A stretch of DNA of 64,000 nt from Tritrichomonas musculus (Eukaryota > Parabasalia > Tritrichomonadida > Tritrichomonadidae): contig JAPFFF010000035.1 of NCBI GenBank assembly GCA_039105265.1, positions 124,001 to 188,000 of the forward strand, in the 5' to 3' direction. Positions 39,418-50,500 of the stretch are shown one piece after another; positions within the stretch are counted from its first letter, which is position 1, and every line of letters begins with the position of its first letter. The notes beneath the pieces were generated by a model. That model had not been told where the DNA came from. It worked only from the letters and a program-made list of their open reading frames with translations, and searched no databases. The position numbers were made by a program, and so were the translations under genes.

Positions 39418-42400
39418 TCAATCAAGTGGTAAATTAAATCCATTATAAAATTCTGAATTAATATTTGGAATTGGTTTTGCATTGTCGGCTGTGTAAATTT
39501 CATAATGAAAGAAATAATATGCAATATCAAATGAGAAATCATAATTATATATGAAATCAAAATGTTTCACACTTTGATAAAATAAATTAAAAAATAAACT
39601 GTATGAATTGTTTAATTGATAAAAAATGATTGCTCTATAGATTTCTTTGATCTTTACATTCATTTGATTTAAATCGCTATATTTAGCAATTTCTTCTTGA
39701 ATATTTGTGAGATTGATATTTTTATATTTCTTGATTAATGATATGATGAAAAGAATGAATGATCCTTCAAATCCTCTATTCATAGATCGTATTGAAAGTT
39801 CAATGCTTTTATCAAGATTATTACCATCGATATCTTCATATAAATAAATATGACAAAGATTGTACATCGCAAGTGCATCTTCACTATATTTAATTGCTTC
39901 TTTAAGTAATTCAATAGAATACCAAAGATTCTTTTCAACTCCTTCTCCATGTTTATAAATAATTGCAAGATTGTTCTTCGCATATGGATAGTTGAATGAT
40001 GATGCTTCTTTATAATAATGAATCGCTTTTTCAATATCTCGTGAAACATATTTGTTCGTTGAATACATATATCCAAGAAAAAATTCTGATTTGTGATTGT
40101 TTTGTTGTGCTGAAAGATAAAAATATAAAAGAGCTTTATTATAATTTCGTTCAACATGACATCCAGTCAAAAATAACTTACCTAGAAAACATTGTGCTTC
40201 GTCATTATTTTGATTTGATGAAAGCATTAAATAATAAATGCCTTTGTGATATTCTTTTCGATCGTCAAAATAATATAATCCAAGTTGTAATAATGCATCT
40301 GAATGTTTTTGATTTGCAGCAAGTGTTAAATAATGAATTCCCTTTTGAATATCTTTTTTAGTATATTTACCATTGATATAAATATATCCAAGAAAATTTT
40401 GTGCTAATGCGTTATTCTGATTCGCTGATAATAAAAGATATTTGATCGATTTTTCAATATCTCGCTTAACATATTTGCCAAAAAAATAAAGATGACCAAG
40501 ATTAAATTGTGCATCTTCATCATTCTGATCAGCTGAAAGTGTAAAATATTTAATCGCTTTTCTTATATCTCTCGGTACATATATCGATTCTAAATAAATA
40601 ACTCCAAGATAATATTGTGACTTCGCATGATTTTGATTCGCGGCAAGGGTGAAATATAGAATCGATTTATCAATATCTTTAATACCATTTTCACCCTCAT
40701 AATAAATGTATCCAAGCATGAATTGTGCAACTGGATCATTTTTATTTGCTGCAAGAGAAAAATATGAAATTGATTTTTTAATATCTTTTCCATTATATTT
40801 ACCAAAATAATAAACATATCCAAGATAGGTTTGTGCCTTTTTATGATTTTGATTTGCTGAAAGTAAAAAATATTTAATAGCTTTATTCATATCTGGTTGA
40901 ATATATTTCCCATCTGAATAAATTAACCCTAATTTGAATTGTGCTTCAATATGATTTTGATTTGCTGCAAGAGTAAAATAGTGAATTGATTTATTAATGT
41001 CTCTATATCCGTATCGACATGAATAATAGAAGTCTCCTAAATAAAAATGAGCTTCTGGAATATTGTTGTTTGAGGCAAGAGTCAAATAATGAACACCCTT
41101 TTTGATATCTTTTTTGTTATATTCATCTGATAAATAAATTAATCCAAGATGATATTGAGCAGAACTATTATTCTGATTGGCTGCAAGTGTAAAATACTGG
41201 ATTGCTATCTTGGTATCTTGCTTTACATGCTCACCTTCTTGATATAACTTTCCCATTAAGTACAGTGCATCATCATTATTTTGGTTTGCTGCAAGTGTTA
41301 AGTAATGGATAGATTTATTGATATTTTGTGATTTATATTCCTCATATAAATAAAATGAACCAAGTTCATATTGTGCTTTTGCATAATTTTGGTTTGCTGC
41401 AAGTGTCAAGTAATGGATAGATTTATTGATATTTTGTGATTTATATTCCTCATATAAATAAATTAAACCAAGTTCATATTGTGCTTCTACATAATTTTGA
41501 TTGGCTGCAAGTGTTAAGTAATGGATAGATTTATTGATATTTTGTGATTTATATTCCTCATATAAATAAATTAAACCAAGTTTATATTGTGCTTTTGCAT
41601 AATTTTGTTTTGCTGCAAGTGTTAAGTAATGGATAGATTTATTGATATTTTGTGATTTATATTCCTCATATAAATAAATTAAACCAAGTTTATATTGTGC
41701 TTTTGTATAATTTTGATTGGCTGCAAGTGTTAAGTAATGGATAGATTTATTGATATTTTGTGATTTATATTTCTCATATAAATAAATTAAACCAAGTTTA
41801 TATTGTGCTTTTGCATAATTTTGGTTTGCTGCAAGTGTCAAGTAATGGATAGATTTTTTGATATTTCTTAATTGAATATAATCAGATGAGTAAATAATGC
41901 CAAGATCAATTTGTGCCAGAATATTATTTTTTTCTGCTGAAAGAGTGAAATAATGAAGTGATCTCAAAATATTGAATGGAATAAAATTATTCTTCAAATA
42001 CATAAAGCCAAGTTTATGTAATGATATTGCATGTTCACATTCTGCAATGCATATCCAATATATAAAGTATTCTTTCGTGTGAATTTGTGATTCTTTGAAA
42101 TCTATAATAGTAGAAATTTCTTCTTCATTATTTGTTATTCTTGAATAATTTTCAATATAAAAAATATTTAGAAGATCTGTGATATTTGGTCGCTCTGTTG
42201 CGTTGTTGTTTATACATTTTTTAATTAATTCACAAATTGTTGGATGTTTTTTGGATTCTTTTTGAAGTTTAGCTTCAAGTTCTGTATATTTTGGTTCTTC
42301 TTCAAAAATAATGAAGTAAATAAGTAAACCAAGTGAATAAATGTCTGTCGAATATGAAAATGGATGACCTTCTAAAAGTTCTGGTGAAACATATTGATGA

Positions 42401-43458
42401 AGAAGAATGGTTGATTCTTTTTCTGCTTTATTGTCATATTCTTTAATCATTCGATCAAGATCAATAAGAATAATTGTTTTGTTTTTGTTGATGATTATAT
42501 TGTTTGGTTTCAAATCTCGATAAATATAATGATTAAAATGAAGATAATCAAGAATAATCATGATTTCAAGAATGATTTTCATTTTATCTTTCATCGTTAT
42601 ATTCATTTCTGAAATGTTTTCTAATGATTCGCCTTCTGCATATTCGAGAATTATTCCTTTATTCGAGTCTTCATTTATCAATCCATAAAATCTCAATAAA
42701 AATGGATGGTTTGTGTTCATATAATTATCAATTTCTCGATCATTCAGTTTATCATTTTCAATATCTATCGTCCTCTTTTTGAAAATTAAAAATTTTTGCT
42801 TTTTAATATAGTAAACTAGTAGAATGATAGATGTTGATGTATGACTTATTTGCTTCATAGTAATGTATTCTATCTTTTTCAGTTGAAATTGTTCTGGTTT
42901 TTCCATATCTAATTCTGCTCTGTCTATAAATGAATTCTGGTAGCCTTTCTTGATTAAAAATCCTGAAATGCTTTTCGAGAAAATCTTCCAAATCTTCAAT
43001 ATTTGCTTATTTACTGCGCAAAACTCGTTAGAAAATATATTGATTTCATCTTTGAATACCGAATCTGCAGTTGAAATACTACTGAACAATGCGTTTTCCG
43101 CTGATTGAATTTTGAGACATTCGGTTAAAATAATAAGTGAATTGTCGGTTAAAATGAAAATTTCTGAGTCTTTGTTGTTCATAAAAAAATCTCTCATTTG
43201 ATAAAGTTCGTTTCTTTGAATAATAATTAGTGTTAGATCAAAGCAAATAACAAAATATTCGTCTTCGTTGGTTTTGTAATAGTCAATGATGATGATTTTA
43301 CTTTGATTTTCTCGTTCCAAAATTTCATTAATTTGATCTTCAGCTTCACAAATCAAGAAAAAAGAGAAACTATAAAATATTTCATCAAAATATGAATTCA
43401 CTAATTTAACCAAATGGTTATTTTTTTGATTTTGAAAATATTCAAAAGATTCTTGCAT
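39418..43458 (-). CDS. protein kinase-like plus about 20 Sel1 repeats
   Basis: 1346 residues from the ATG at 43456-43458; the frame opens slightly upstream without an ATG. Residues 1-195 are an uncharacterised N-terminal domain. A kinase domain lies at about 200-440: LIFKKRTIDI holds the presumptive Lys, LEYAEGESLENISE the hinge, [11 protein letters not shown] the catalytic loop, LIDLDRMIKEY replaces DFG with DLD, and YVSPELLEG replaces APE with SPE. The catalytic Asp and Asn remain, so activity is uncertain. From about 470 to 1230 come about 20 Sel1 repeats of 36 residues (A-x-AQYxLGxIYLxxx), a superhelical protein-binding scaffold. Five central repeats are almost identical. TKL-kinase/Sel1 fusions are a trichomonad speciality. 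Confidence 0.9.
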   Translation of the reverse strand: MQESFEYFQNQKNNHLVKLVNSYFDEIFYSFSFFLICEAEDQINEILERENQSKIIIIDYYKTNEDEYFVICFDLTLIIIQRNELYQMRDFFMNNKDSEIFILTDNSLIILTECLKIQSAENALFSSISTADSVFKDEINIFSNEFCAVNKQILKIWKIFSKSISGFLIKKGYQNSFIDRAELDMEKPEQFQLKKIEYITMKQISHTSTSIILLVYYIKKQKFLIFKKRTIDIENDKLNDREIDNYMNTNHPFLLRFYGLINEDSNKGIILEYAEGESLENISEMNITMKDKMKIILEIMIILDYLHFNHYIYRDLKPNNIIINKNKTIILIDLDRMIKEYDNKAEKESTILLHQYVSPELLEGHPFSYSTDIYSLGLLIYFIIFEEEPKYTELEAKLQKESKKHPTICELIKKCINNNATERPNITDLLNIFYIENYSRITNNEEEISTIIDFKESQIHTKEYFIYWICIAECEHAISLHKLGFMYLKNNFIPFNILRSLHYFTLSAEKNNILAQIDLGIIYSSDYIQLRNIKKSIHYLTLAANQNYAKAQYKLGLIYLYEKYKSQNINKSIHYLTLAANQNYTKAQYKLGLIYLYEEYKSQNINKSIHYLTLAAKQNYAKAQYKLGLIYLYEEYKSQNINKSIHYLTLAANQNYVEAQYELGLIYLYEEYKSQNINKSIHYLTLAANQNYAKAQYELGSFYLYEEYKSQNINKSIHYLTLAANQNNDDALYLMGKLYQEGEHVKQDTKIAIQYFTLAANQNNSSAQYHLGLIYLSDEYNKKDIKKGVHYLTLASNNNIPEAHFYLGDFYYSCRYGYRDINKSIHYFTLAANQNHIEAQFKLGLIYSDGKYIQPDMNKAIKYFLLSANQNHKKAQTYLGYVYYFGKYNGKDIKKSISYFSLAANKNDPVAQFMLGYIYYEGENGIKDIDKSILYFTLAANQNHAKSQYYLGVIYLESIYVPRDIRKAIKYFTLSADQNDEDAQFNLGHLYFFGKYVKRDIEKSIKYLLLSANQNNALAQNFLGYIYINGKYTKKDIQKGIHYLTLAANQKHSDALLQLGLYYFDDRKEYHKGIYYLMLSSNQNNDEAQCFLGKLFLTGCHVERNYNKALLYFYLSAQQNNHKSEFFLGYMYSTNKYVSRDIEKAIHYYKEASSFNYPYAKNNLAIIYKHGEGVEKNLWYSIELLKEAIKYSEDALAMYNLCHIYLYEDIDGNNLDKSIELSIRSMNRGFEGSFILFIISLIKKYKNINLTNIQEEIAKYSDLNQMNVKIKEIYRAIIFYQLNNSYSLFFNLFYQSVKHFDFIYNYDFSFDIAYYFFHYEIYTADNAKPIPNINSEFYNGFNLPLD
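41276..41855 (-). repeat. 108-bp tandem repeat, about 5 near-identical copies
   Basis: The unit encodes INKSIHYLTLAANQNY, then AKAQYKLGLIYLYEEYKSQN, 36 residues in all. Copies differ at only a few bases, unlike the diverged Sel1 repeats on either side. This is a recent in-frame expansion, prone to copy-number variation and assembly collapse. Confidence 0.88.
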
Positions 43459-43675
43459 CAAAATAATAAAATATTTTTTGACCAAATAAGTTGCGAATTT
43501 GAAAAACTTTGAATTAAATCTCAAAAAGTGGTAAATAAAACTTAATTTTTTTTATTTATGAAATGTTTTTTGTTATTATTATTGTTATTTTACTAGTTAA
43601 ATTATTGATATAAAATCAAATCAAAATTATTCAGAATATCGAAAAAGTGATTCATTTCTTTTTGTTATTGGGATC

Positions 43676-44121
43676 TAGGCTTGTTATTCTGATATCAATT
43701 ATCAGGTTTGGCACTTTTTTTAACTCAGATAATCGATAATAAAATGCTATCGATTGGAACTTTTAATTGATGAAATCGATTATCAAGTATGAAATGTGAT
43801 ACAAAAAAAATATTCTTTTGATATCAAATCTTGATTAATCGAAATTAATACCTGAAAAAACCATTAAAAATAGTATTTTAATGTCATAAAATAAATATAT
43901 TCTAACTTATTATGTAAAAGAATCAGATTTTATAAAATTTTATAACGGATATGTGAAGTAATCAGTTAAAAAAGTTTAAAAATTTAACACGTTAAAAATA
44001 TTGATAATCGATCTTTTATTTTTATTCATTATTGATATCAGAGATAAAATTTTTGATTTGATATTGATATCAGAAAAATGGATCAATTATCGATATCGAA
44101 AATCGATACTTAACAAGCCTA
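43676..44121. mobile_element. hAT-like MITE with 8-bp target duplication
   Basis: The ends are TAGGCTTGTTA (43676-43686) and its exact reverse complement (44111-44121). They are flanked by perfect copies of TTGGGATC at 43668-43675 and 44122-44129. An 8-bp duplication and TA(G)-type short ends are the hAT signature. The 446-bp interior has no coding frame and is full of ATCGAT/GATATC-like palindromic words. The perfect duplication indicates a recent insertion. Confidence 0.85.
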
Positions 44122-44257
44122 TTGGGATCAAAGTGTTTTACGCATAATTCAATCTTATCAACATTCATTATAATGGATATTTTAAATTCTATTAAATTTC
44201 AATGCTTTTTATATAAAAATTATAAATGTATTAATAAACGAATAGATTTGTTTTATG

Positions 44258-44630
44258 TTAAATATGTATTCTCAAAAAATTATATTCTTCATAATCTTTT
44301 TCTTCTAAAAATCTATCCAATTTTGCCATTATTTTGTTATATTCCCTTTTTTGAATATAATTATGACTACTAATTGATTCATAAGATGACATTAATGGAT
44401 AATCTTCTTCAAATTTTGAATTTCTCCAATTTTTAGATATTGGATGTGTTGCTTCTTCAATTTTCATCGGCATTAGAATTGATGGAACTGACTCAATAAA
44501 ATCAAAGGATATATGCTTTTTTTGTTTGTTTGTTTGAATCAGGGGAAGTTTTTTTAAATCTATTTCAAGTGTAGGTGATTTTACTGAAGATTTCAAATGA
44601 TAACGACTATCAATATGATTATTTTTCTTG
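44258..44630 (-). pseudogene. unrecognised coding fragment without start
   Basis: A minus-strand open frame reads NNHIDSRYHLKSSVKSPTLE, FIESVPSILMPMKIEEATHP and KIMAKLDRFLEEKDYEEYNF. Composition is protein-like, but there is no ATG before the second third. Family unknown; probably the end of a lost gene. Confidence 0.35.
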
Positions 44631-46179
44631 ATAACTTAATAAAAATTAAGGATTCGTTAAAAAAAATGGTTAACAATTCTCTGTTAACTGGGAAATAACG
44701 AGAAAATTGAATAATCAATTTTATAAAAATTCTTTGTTCAAGATTTATTTTTAGATTTACTTTGAGCTTTTTTCAATGAAAAAGCTCAACATAGAAAAAT
44801 CTAATACTGATAAAATTAAATAAGGAAATGTTAAAATTTTACTCAAATTTTTCTATTTCAACAACTCTGTTGTGATTATAAAAAAAAAAAAAAATTGGAA
44901 TTCTAATTTATTGGAATTTTATTTAATAATGTTGCATTCAATATGATTTTCATGATCATTTGAATAATTCAAAGATACGCAATTAAAAAAGTAGTATCAA
45001 AATATTTCAGCATTTTTATCCAAAAATATTCCAGATCCTTTAAAAGTTTGCCTTTTTATACATTAAAGCACTCTTAAAATGAAAGTTTTGGATTCTCTTA
45101 ATTCTCAACTATCTTTAATCTCGCATTTTTAATTACAAAATATTCAAGATCTTTTTTTTGTTGAGTTTTAGGTATTATTTTTTGGTTATATAAATCATTC
45201 AAGGTGCCATTTTAACAAAATTCGGCTCACCCAAAACATAAAGGTTTTGATTTAAAAACTATCAAATTTATATCAATTGTAATTTCCAAGAATATAGAAT
45301 TGTATTATTTTAATGGTACCCCAATGCAGAGTTCAATTTGAATCTTATTTCATAATGGTTATTTATATTCACAAAATAAGAATTAGCCTATATCAATACA
45401 AATTTATTATTGAATTGATTTGGAAAAAAAAAAAAATGTTTTTTTAGTTTATAATCTTTAAAATCGATGAGGGAAGATTAAAAAAAAAAAAAGGTTATTC
45501 TATATATAAAAGAAAAAATGAGCCATTGAAATAACTCAGCAAACATAAAATATCCGAGATGACACAAATCAGAAAATACACAAATTGGGTTCCAACTATT
45601 ATCAAATAAAAAATTTATTTGATAAAATGAAATTTCAAAGAGATGATTTGTTTTTAATAGGTAAAGAACTAGAGGAAGAATTTCAAAATAGTAAAAAAGA
45701 ATGAAGGATGCCCTTATCTGCTGGTATGCAGAAAATTTTTATGATGAAAGATTCTCTTTTCTTATGGTATACTGAAAATTTTTATGACGAGATATTCTAA
45801 CAGGACTAGTTATTACTAAAAAGATTACTAAAATTGACATCCATTAATCGTAATCTTATTATAGATACAAATATGCAAGACATATGTAAAAAAAATAAAA
45901 ATAAAAAAATGAAAAGGGGGGATACACTCTCCTCAATTTTATGTATCATATTCTTTTTTGGGGCTAAATGATTTTTTATTATTATTATTCTTTGTGAGCA
46001 TCGCATAAAGAGGATTTTCCTCAATTTTTAAATAATAATTATTCTTTATGTTTTTGATTATGGACCAACATAGATATATTCATGCTCTAAAGTTTTGATA
46101 TCTAGGTTATTTTTTGGTTCTGGATTGGCTCTTGTTTTTGAGAATGATTCTTTTTCTTACTCTTTTCGAAAAATAATAT

Positions 46180-46180
<1 letters not shown>
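44631..46180. other. long intergenic stretch with a small Sel1-like relic
   Basis: Mostly AT-rich non-coding DNA. At about 45705-45800 the plus strand reads DALICWYAENFYDERFSF and then, after a frame change, LWYTENFYDEIF. This is a direct repeat of about 60 bp resembling two Sel1-like half-repeats. Nothing else is supported. Confidence 0.45.
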
Positions 46181-46254
<74 letters not shown>

Positions 46255-46255
46255 A
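46181..46255. repeat. T54 followed by A21 homopolymer tract
   Basis: An uninterrupted run of 54 T is followed directly by 21 A. It can fold back fully over 42 bases. Either a true low-complexity sequence or an assembly join. Confidence 0.9.
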
Positions 46256-46309
46256 GCTGAGTTAAAAAAAATAGGCTCAAGAAGTTGAAGAAAATATTAT
46301 AGTATAGGA

Positions 46310-46405
46310 TGTGCTTTCTACTTTCACCCAGTCTACACCGCTTCGCTAAAAGCTCTTCTCAGACTGGCTTGCTCTCGCGCTATATCAAGGGCACTCTTCA
46401 CAATA
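46310..46405. other. GC-rich island with inverted repeat, unexplained
   Basis: In a setting of over 75% A+T this stretch (CACCCAGTCTACACCGCTTC, then CTCAGACTGGCTTGCTCTCG) is GC-rich. It contains CAGTCT and AGACTG as an inverted pair with about 27 bases between. No tRNA, other RNA family or protein was recognised. Confidence 0.4.
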
Positions 46406-46457
46406 AATGAGCATATTGGATAAATAAGTTTTGCTCTAAAAAGTGATTTTCATTTGG

Positions 46458-46610
46458 AAAAAAAAGAGAGAAACTATAAAATATTAAACTATAGTTTAAT
46501 CAAATAGTTATTCTTTTGATTTTGAGATTATTCAAAAGATTCTTGCATAAAAAATATAATATTATTTTTGAGCAAAAATAATTGTGAATTTTGAAATCCA
46601 AATACAGTTA
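46458..46610 (-). pseudogene. degenerate copy of the kinase/Sel1 gene 5' end
   Basis: This stretch aligns base by base with about 43365-43510, the start of the kinase/Sel1 gene. Shared words include AGAGAAACTATAAAATATT, TCAAAAGATTCTTGCAT and TTTTTGATTTTGA. The copy has small deletions and lacks the rest of the gene. It lies in the same orientation 3 kb away, as a partial direct duplication. Confidence 0.7.
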
Positions 46611-46937
46611 TAAAAAACTTATTGGTCCATTCAAATCGTCTTGGACTAAGTTAATTGACCTTTCAAAATATTCAATCAAATTATATATAAAAACCGAATT
46701 TTATATCTATCAGATATAATCATCTGTGATAACATAGTTTTTTGATCAATATCAGCAAGAGTTAATGAAAATTAATTTTTATCTTTAGATTTTGAACAAA
46801 AATATTGTTATAAACATAAATAATTGATTTACATTAAAACTTTTGGTTTATAAAAAAGATACGTTAAAATGTTACGTTAATAAAAATGCGATGTAAAAAA
46901 TTTATTTATGACTCATAATTAAAAAATAAAGGGTTAC

Positions 46938-47328
46938 TCAAAATGCTATTAACAGGTGATGGAGTATGTTATTGGGTTTGAGATCTCTATGAATGATTCC
47001 TTTTGAATGAAGATAATTCATTCCAAGTGCAATTCCTAGTAAAATGATATATTTGGATGTATCTGAACATTCTATTGGGGTGTTTCCTCTCATCTCATTA
47101 TCTAGCATTTCACGTAAAGATCCTTTTGATATATATTTCATAATAAAATATAATGCTGACATAATAATATTTTATAAGACAGCATTATATTTGGCACTTG
47201 AAAAAGAAAACATTGAAATTGTGAAACTTTTAGATTTTGAATCTGAGCCACACCCAATTTTGGTTATGAAATATATATCAAAAGGATCTTTACGTGAAAT
47301 GCTGTCTTATAAAATATTGATTTTTTAA
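46938..47328. pseudogene. fold-back chimera of kinase and ankyrin fragments
   Basis: The minus strand reads [20 protein letters not shown] and [20 protein letters not shown], a TKL-kinase hinge and catalytic loop. On the plus strand, TALYLALEKENIEIVKLL, an ankyrin repeat, runs into [13 protein letters not shown], the same kinase hinge. The 38 bp at 47104-47141 is the exact reverse complement of 47266-47303, and the 21 bp at 47166-47186 that of 47298-47318. So a piece of the kinase was copied in reverse next to an ankyrin fragment. Confidence 0.75.
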
Positions 47329-47537
47329 AGCTTATAAAATCCATTTCAAGATATATAAACCGTTTAAATTTGACCATATTCATGGAGTTAGCAAAAAAAA
47401 CGCTCATTAAAAGATATATTCAAAAAATGGATTAAAACCAAAACAAGATCTAAATAATTTAGACTAAATTAGATTCTTTTACTAAAATTTTAAAGCTTTA
47501 AAAAATCAATATTTTTATATGAAAAATAATCATATTT

Positions 47538-50500
47538 TTAAGCTTCTTCAGCAGCTGATTCTTCAGACTTAGCTTTCTTCTTTTTCCTATATAGAATGAT
47601 TCCAACTGCCACGCCGACACCAACAACGACCAAAATTACAACAATAACAATTGCTGCAATTGCGCCAGGTGGCAATTTTGATGAGTCATTTAATTTGTGA
47701 GGAGAATTCATATCTGTCATCATTGTAATTCTCCATGACTGAGTTTGATGTGTTTTAAAACCTTCAGAGTGAACCCTAGTGAAAATGTTCAACTTACTTT
47801 TACCATTTTTTTCAATCTTCAAAATTGGATATGCCCTCTCGATATTCTTTCCATCGTCACCTGTCACGTAAATACAGTGAACTCTCGTATCAATATTGTT
47901 CACCCACAAATCGTTACTATCGATTTCGTACCAGCTTTCTGTGTCCGTATTATGGAATCCCAAAATTTGACCTTTATAATGGTCAATTTTTCCAGAAAAC
48001 TCTAATTTTCCACTTGGAAACTGGAAGAACGATCCATCGAACATCACAGTTGACTCGGCATCCTCTCCTAGTTCAACTGCCAATCTCGCATCAGTCGACC
48101 GTTTATAACCGTCAATTTTTTGGCCATCAAATGAGCTCAAAACATGATCGTCGCCGTCAATTGTCTCAATTCGAATTGCCACGCTTCCGTTGCCAACTTC
48201 TGTTATTTCGACGTCTTTCACAATCAGCTGGTCATTGAAATTTCCTTCAAAAACGTTCACAAAAACGGACGTTTCATTTGGCTCATCACGATAGATGTAA
48301 AAGTTAGGAACGGTTACTCCGAAGTCAGAATTTTTATGGTCACGTTGTCCGAAGCCTTCTTCGTAGAAAATGAGCTGTTTATCACGAGCAGGAATGAATG
48401 ACGAGAAAGTGTAATTTTGGTCGATTTTCCACTTGATTTTCAACTCTTCACTTGTCTCAGCACCAAGGGCGTTTATCGATGCACCCAACCTAAATGTACC
48501 CTTAAATTTCTGCCACTCATTTGTCAGTTTTATGTCGGCCAAGTCACGTATGTTATAGTACAATCGGGCACTCGTGTTTAGCTCATTTCCTATCGACCAA
48601 TATTGCACGTTAAAAGATGGCGCAATTTGACCTTTCATCATGAATTCAATCTCATACTCACTGCTGCTCGCCAAGGACAAACCTTTCTCAACCGGACATG
48701 TGTAGCCGTTGCAATTTCCAATATTCAATGCAACGTTATAACGGCCAGAATCATCAGGTGATGTTGATTCAAAATGAACTGCCCTTTCGCCTTTTGGGCC
48801 GTCATTTGTGACCTTCCAATCAAACCAACCGTTGCCGCGATAATTGCACCAAGTTCCATTTTCGGGGCACTTTACACCGTCAAATTTTTCAGGTATAGGT
48901 TGGACAATGTTAGGCCCAAAAGAACCGTTGCTAAACCTACGTCTTATGATCACATTGGTGATGTCAAAACCGCCAAGAGTATTCAAAGACAAACGAACAA
49001 CGCCAGAGTAATAATCAACTTTGTATTCTCGATCAAACACGAGTTGTTGATTCATTGTGTAATCATGATGAACGCCGTGAAAGACGTATTCTCTCGTCTT
49101 TCCGCCAGCAGCACGGAAGATGTCAACCAGATAACTCTTTCCACTTTTGTGCTCAATCTGGACAATTGTTCGGTTGTAAACATCAGCAACTTTGTATGCG
49201 TTTGATGATGCCTGCATCGCTTTAACATTGCCATGTGATATGAAAAGGTGAAAACTTCCATTTCTGTTGTTTGTGATCTGGTTCTGATGATCAATGAAGA
49301 CTGTGTTGTGAATGTTCGTGTTCACCGTCAGTGAATGGTTCGCATGATCCCACAAATAACCAAGATCGTTAAGGAGCTCTCTTCCGTCCTTTTTGTAGAC
49401 AATGTTGAGTGAATCAATGTGATGATGACTTCCATAATTTGAAGCATCCAGAACAACTGTTGATTTTCGGCCAAACTCGCCTGTTCGAAGGAAACCTTGT
49501 GACAGATATGGAAAGACAATATCTGGAACATCAAAAGGATGGAAGTCCGAAAAATTAAGATCAGAAGATCGAAAGAATAAGGCGTCATTTGTTGGAGAGA
49601 CACCTTTTGATCTCTCGGCAAAATAAGAATGAACAGTCTCGGTTTGAAAGCCCAATAACATGAAGTCTAAATACTTCGTAGAAAGAGTTGTAACTGCATA
49701 AGTGTCTGCAATTGGCGGATACATGAAATCACCATCAGTTGTCCACAAAAGATCTTGAACAACTTCGTCAAAAATGGTGTCTTTAAACGGATCGAAATGC
49801 GAATATTTGGTCTCATTCACGCCAGGAACGAAGTCATCAGGATCACTGTAATCTCTCAGCATGTAACCAAACAAATAGATGCCTTCAACTGTCATCATGT
49901 CATACGATGCAGATTCAGGTGTTCCTCCATCAGGAAGATACCATTCATTAAACGTTCGAATGAAGCCATCCATTCCAAAACGAGTCATTAAAGTGCTGCC
50001 CGTCGCAAGTCCGACCAAAGCAACACCTTGTCTATTATAGACAGCCTTATTATTAATCAAAGTATCATAAAAGCCGAGCAATGCTCCCTCAATCAAACAA
50101 TTTTTACTGATAAAAACTTTGTCTTCTTCAGAATAAATCGGTTTTCCATCCAAATCAACAGCATCAACTGTCAAGTCATATGCTTGTGCTAATATCTTCA
50201 CTATTTGGCCATCCATGCCACTCGTGCCCAGTCGGCTGGCAGCCCAATAAGTGTGATACAAGCCAGTCTTCTCTTCGTTGCCTGGCGCAAAGATAAACTT
50301 GTCAACTTTTGAAGGATCTTTGACAGCCTCGTGAGGATCAACATCGCAGTACTCACTGTACGAATAACCGGCATAGACCAAATATTTGGGCATAACCTCC
50401 GCTAACCGAAAAAGTGCTTTCTGAACATATTTGGCATACTCACTGTCATTCGATACAAAATAGCCAAGAGCAAGATTTAAAAGTTGATTGACCAAAAAGG

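Noticed and set aside
41276-41855. Regular 108-bp repeats considered as a CRISPR-like array
   Set aside because: The whole unit is repeated in tandem with no variable spacers, and it encodes in-frame Sel1 repeats in a eukaryotic gene.
47745-49991. Open frames opposite the heparinase II/III-like gene
   Set aside because: G+C-richer coding sequence leaves antisense frames open; none has a recognisable motif.
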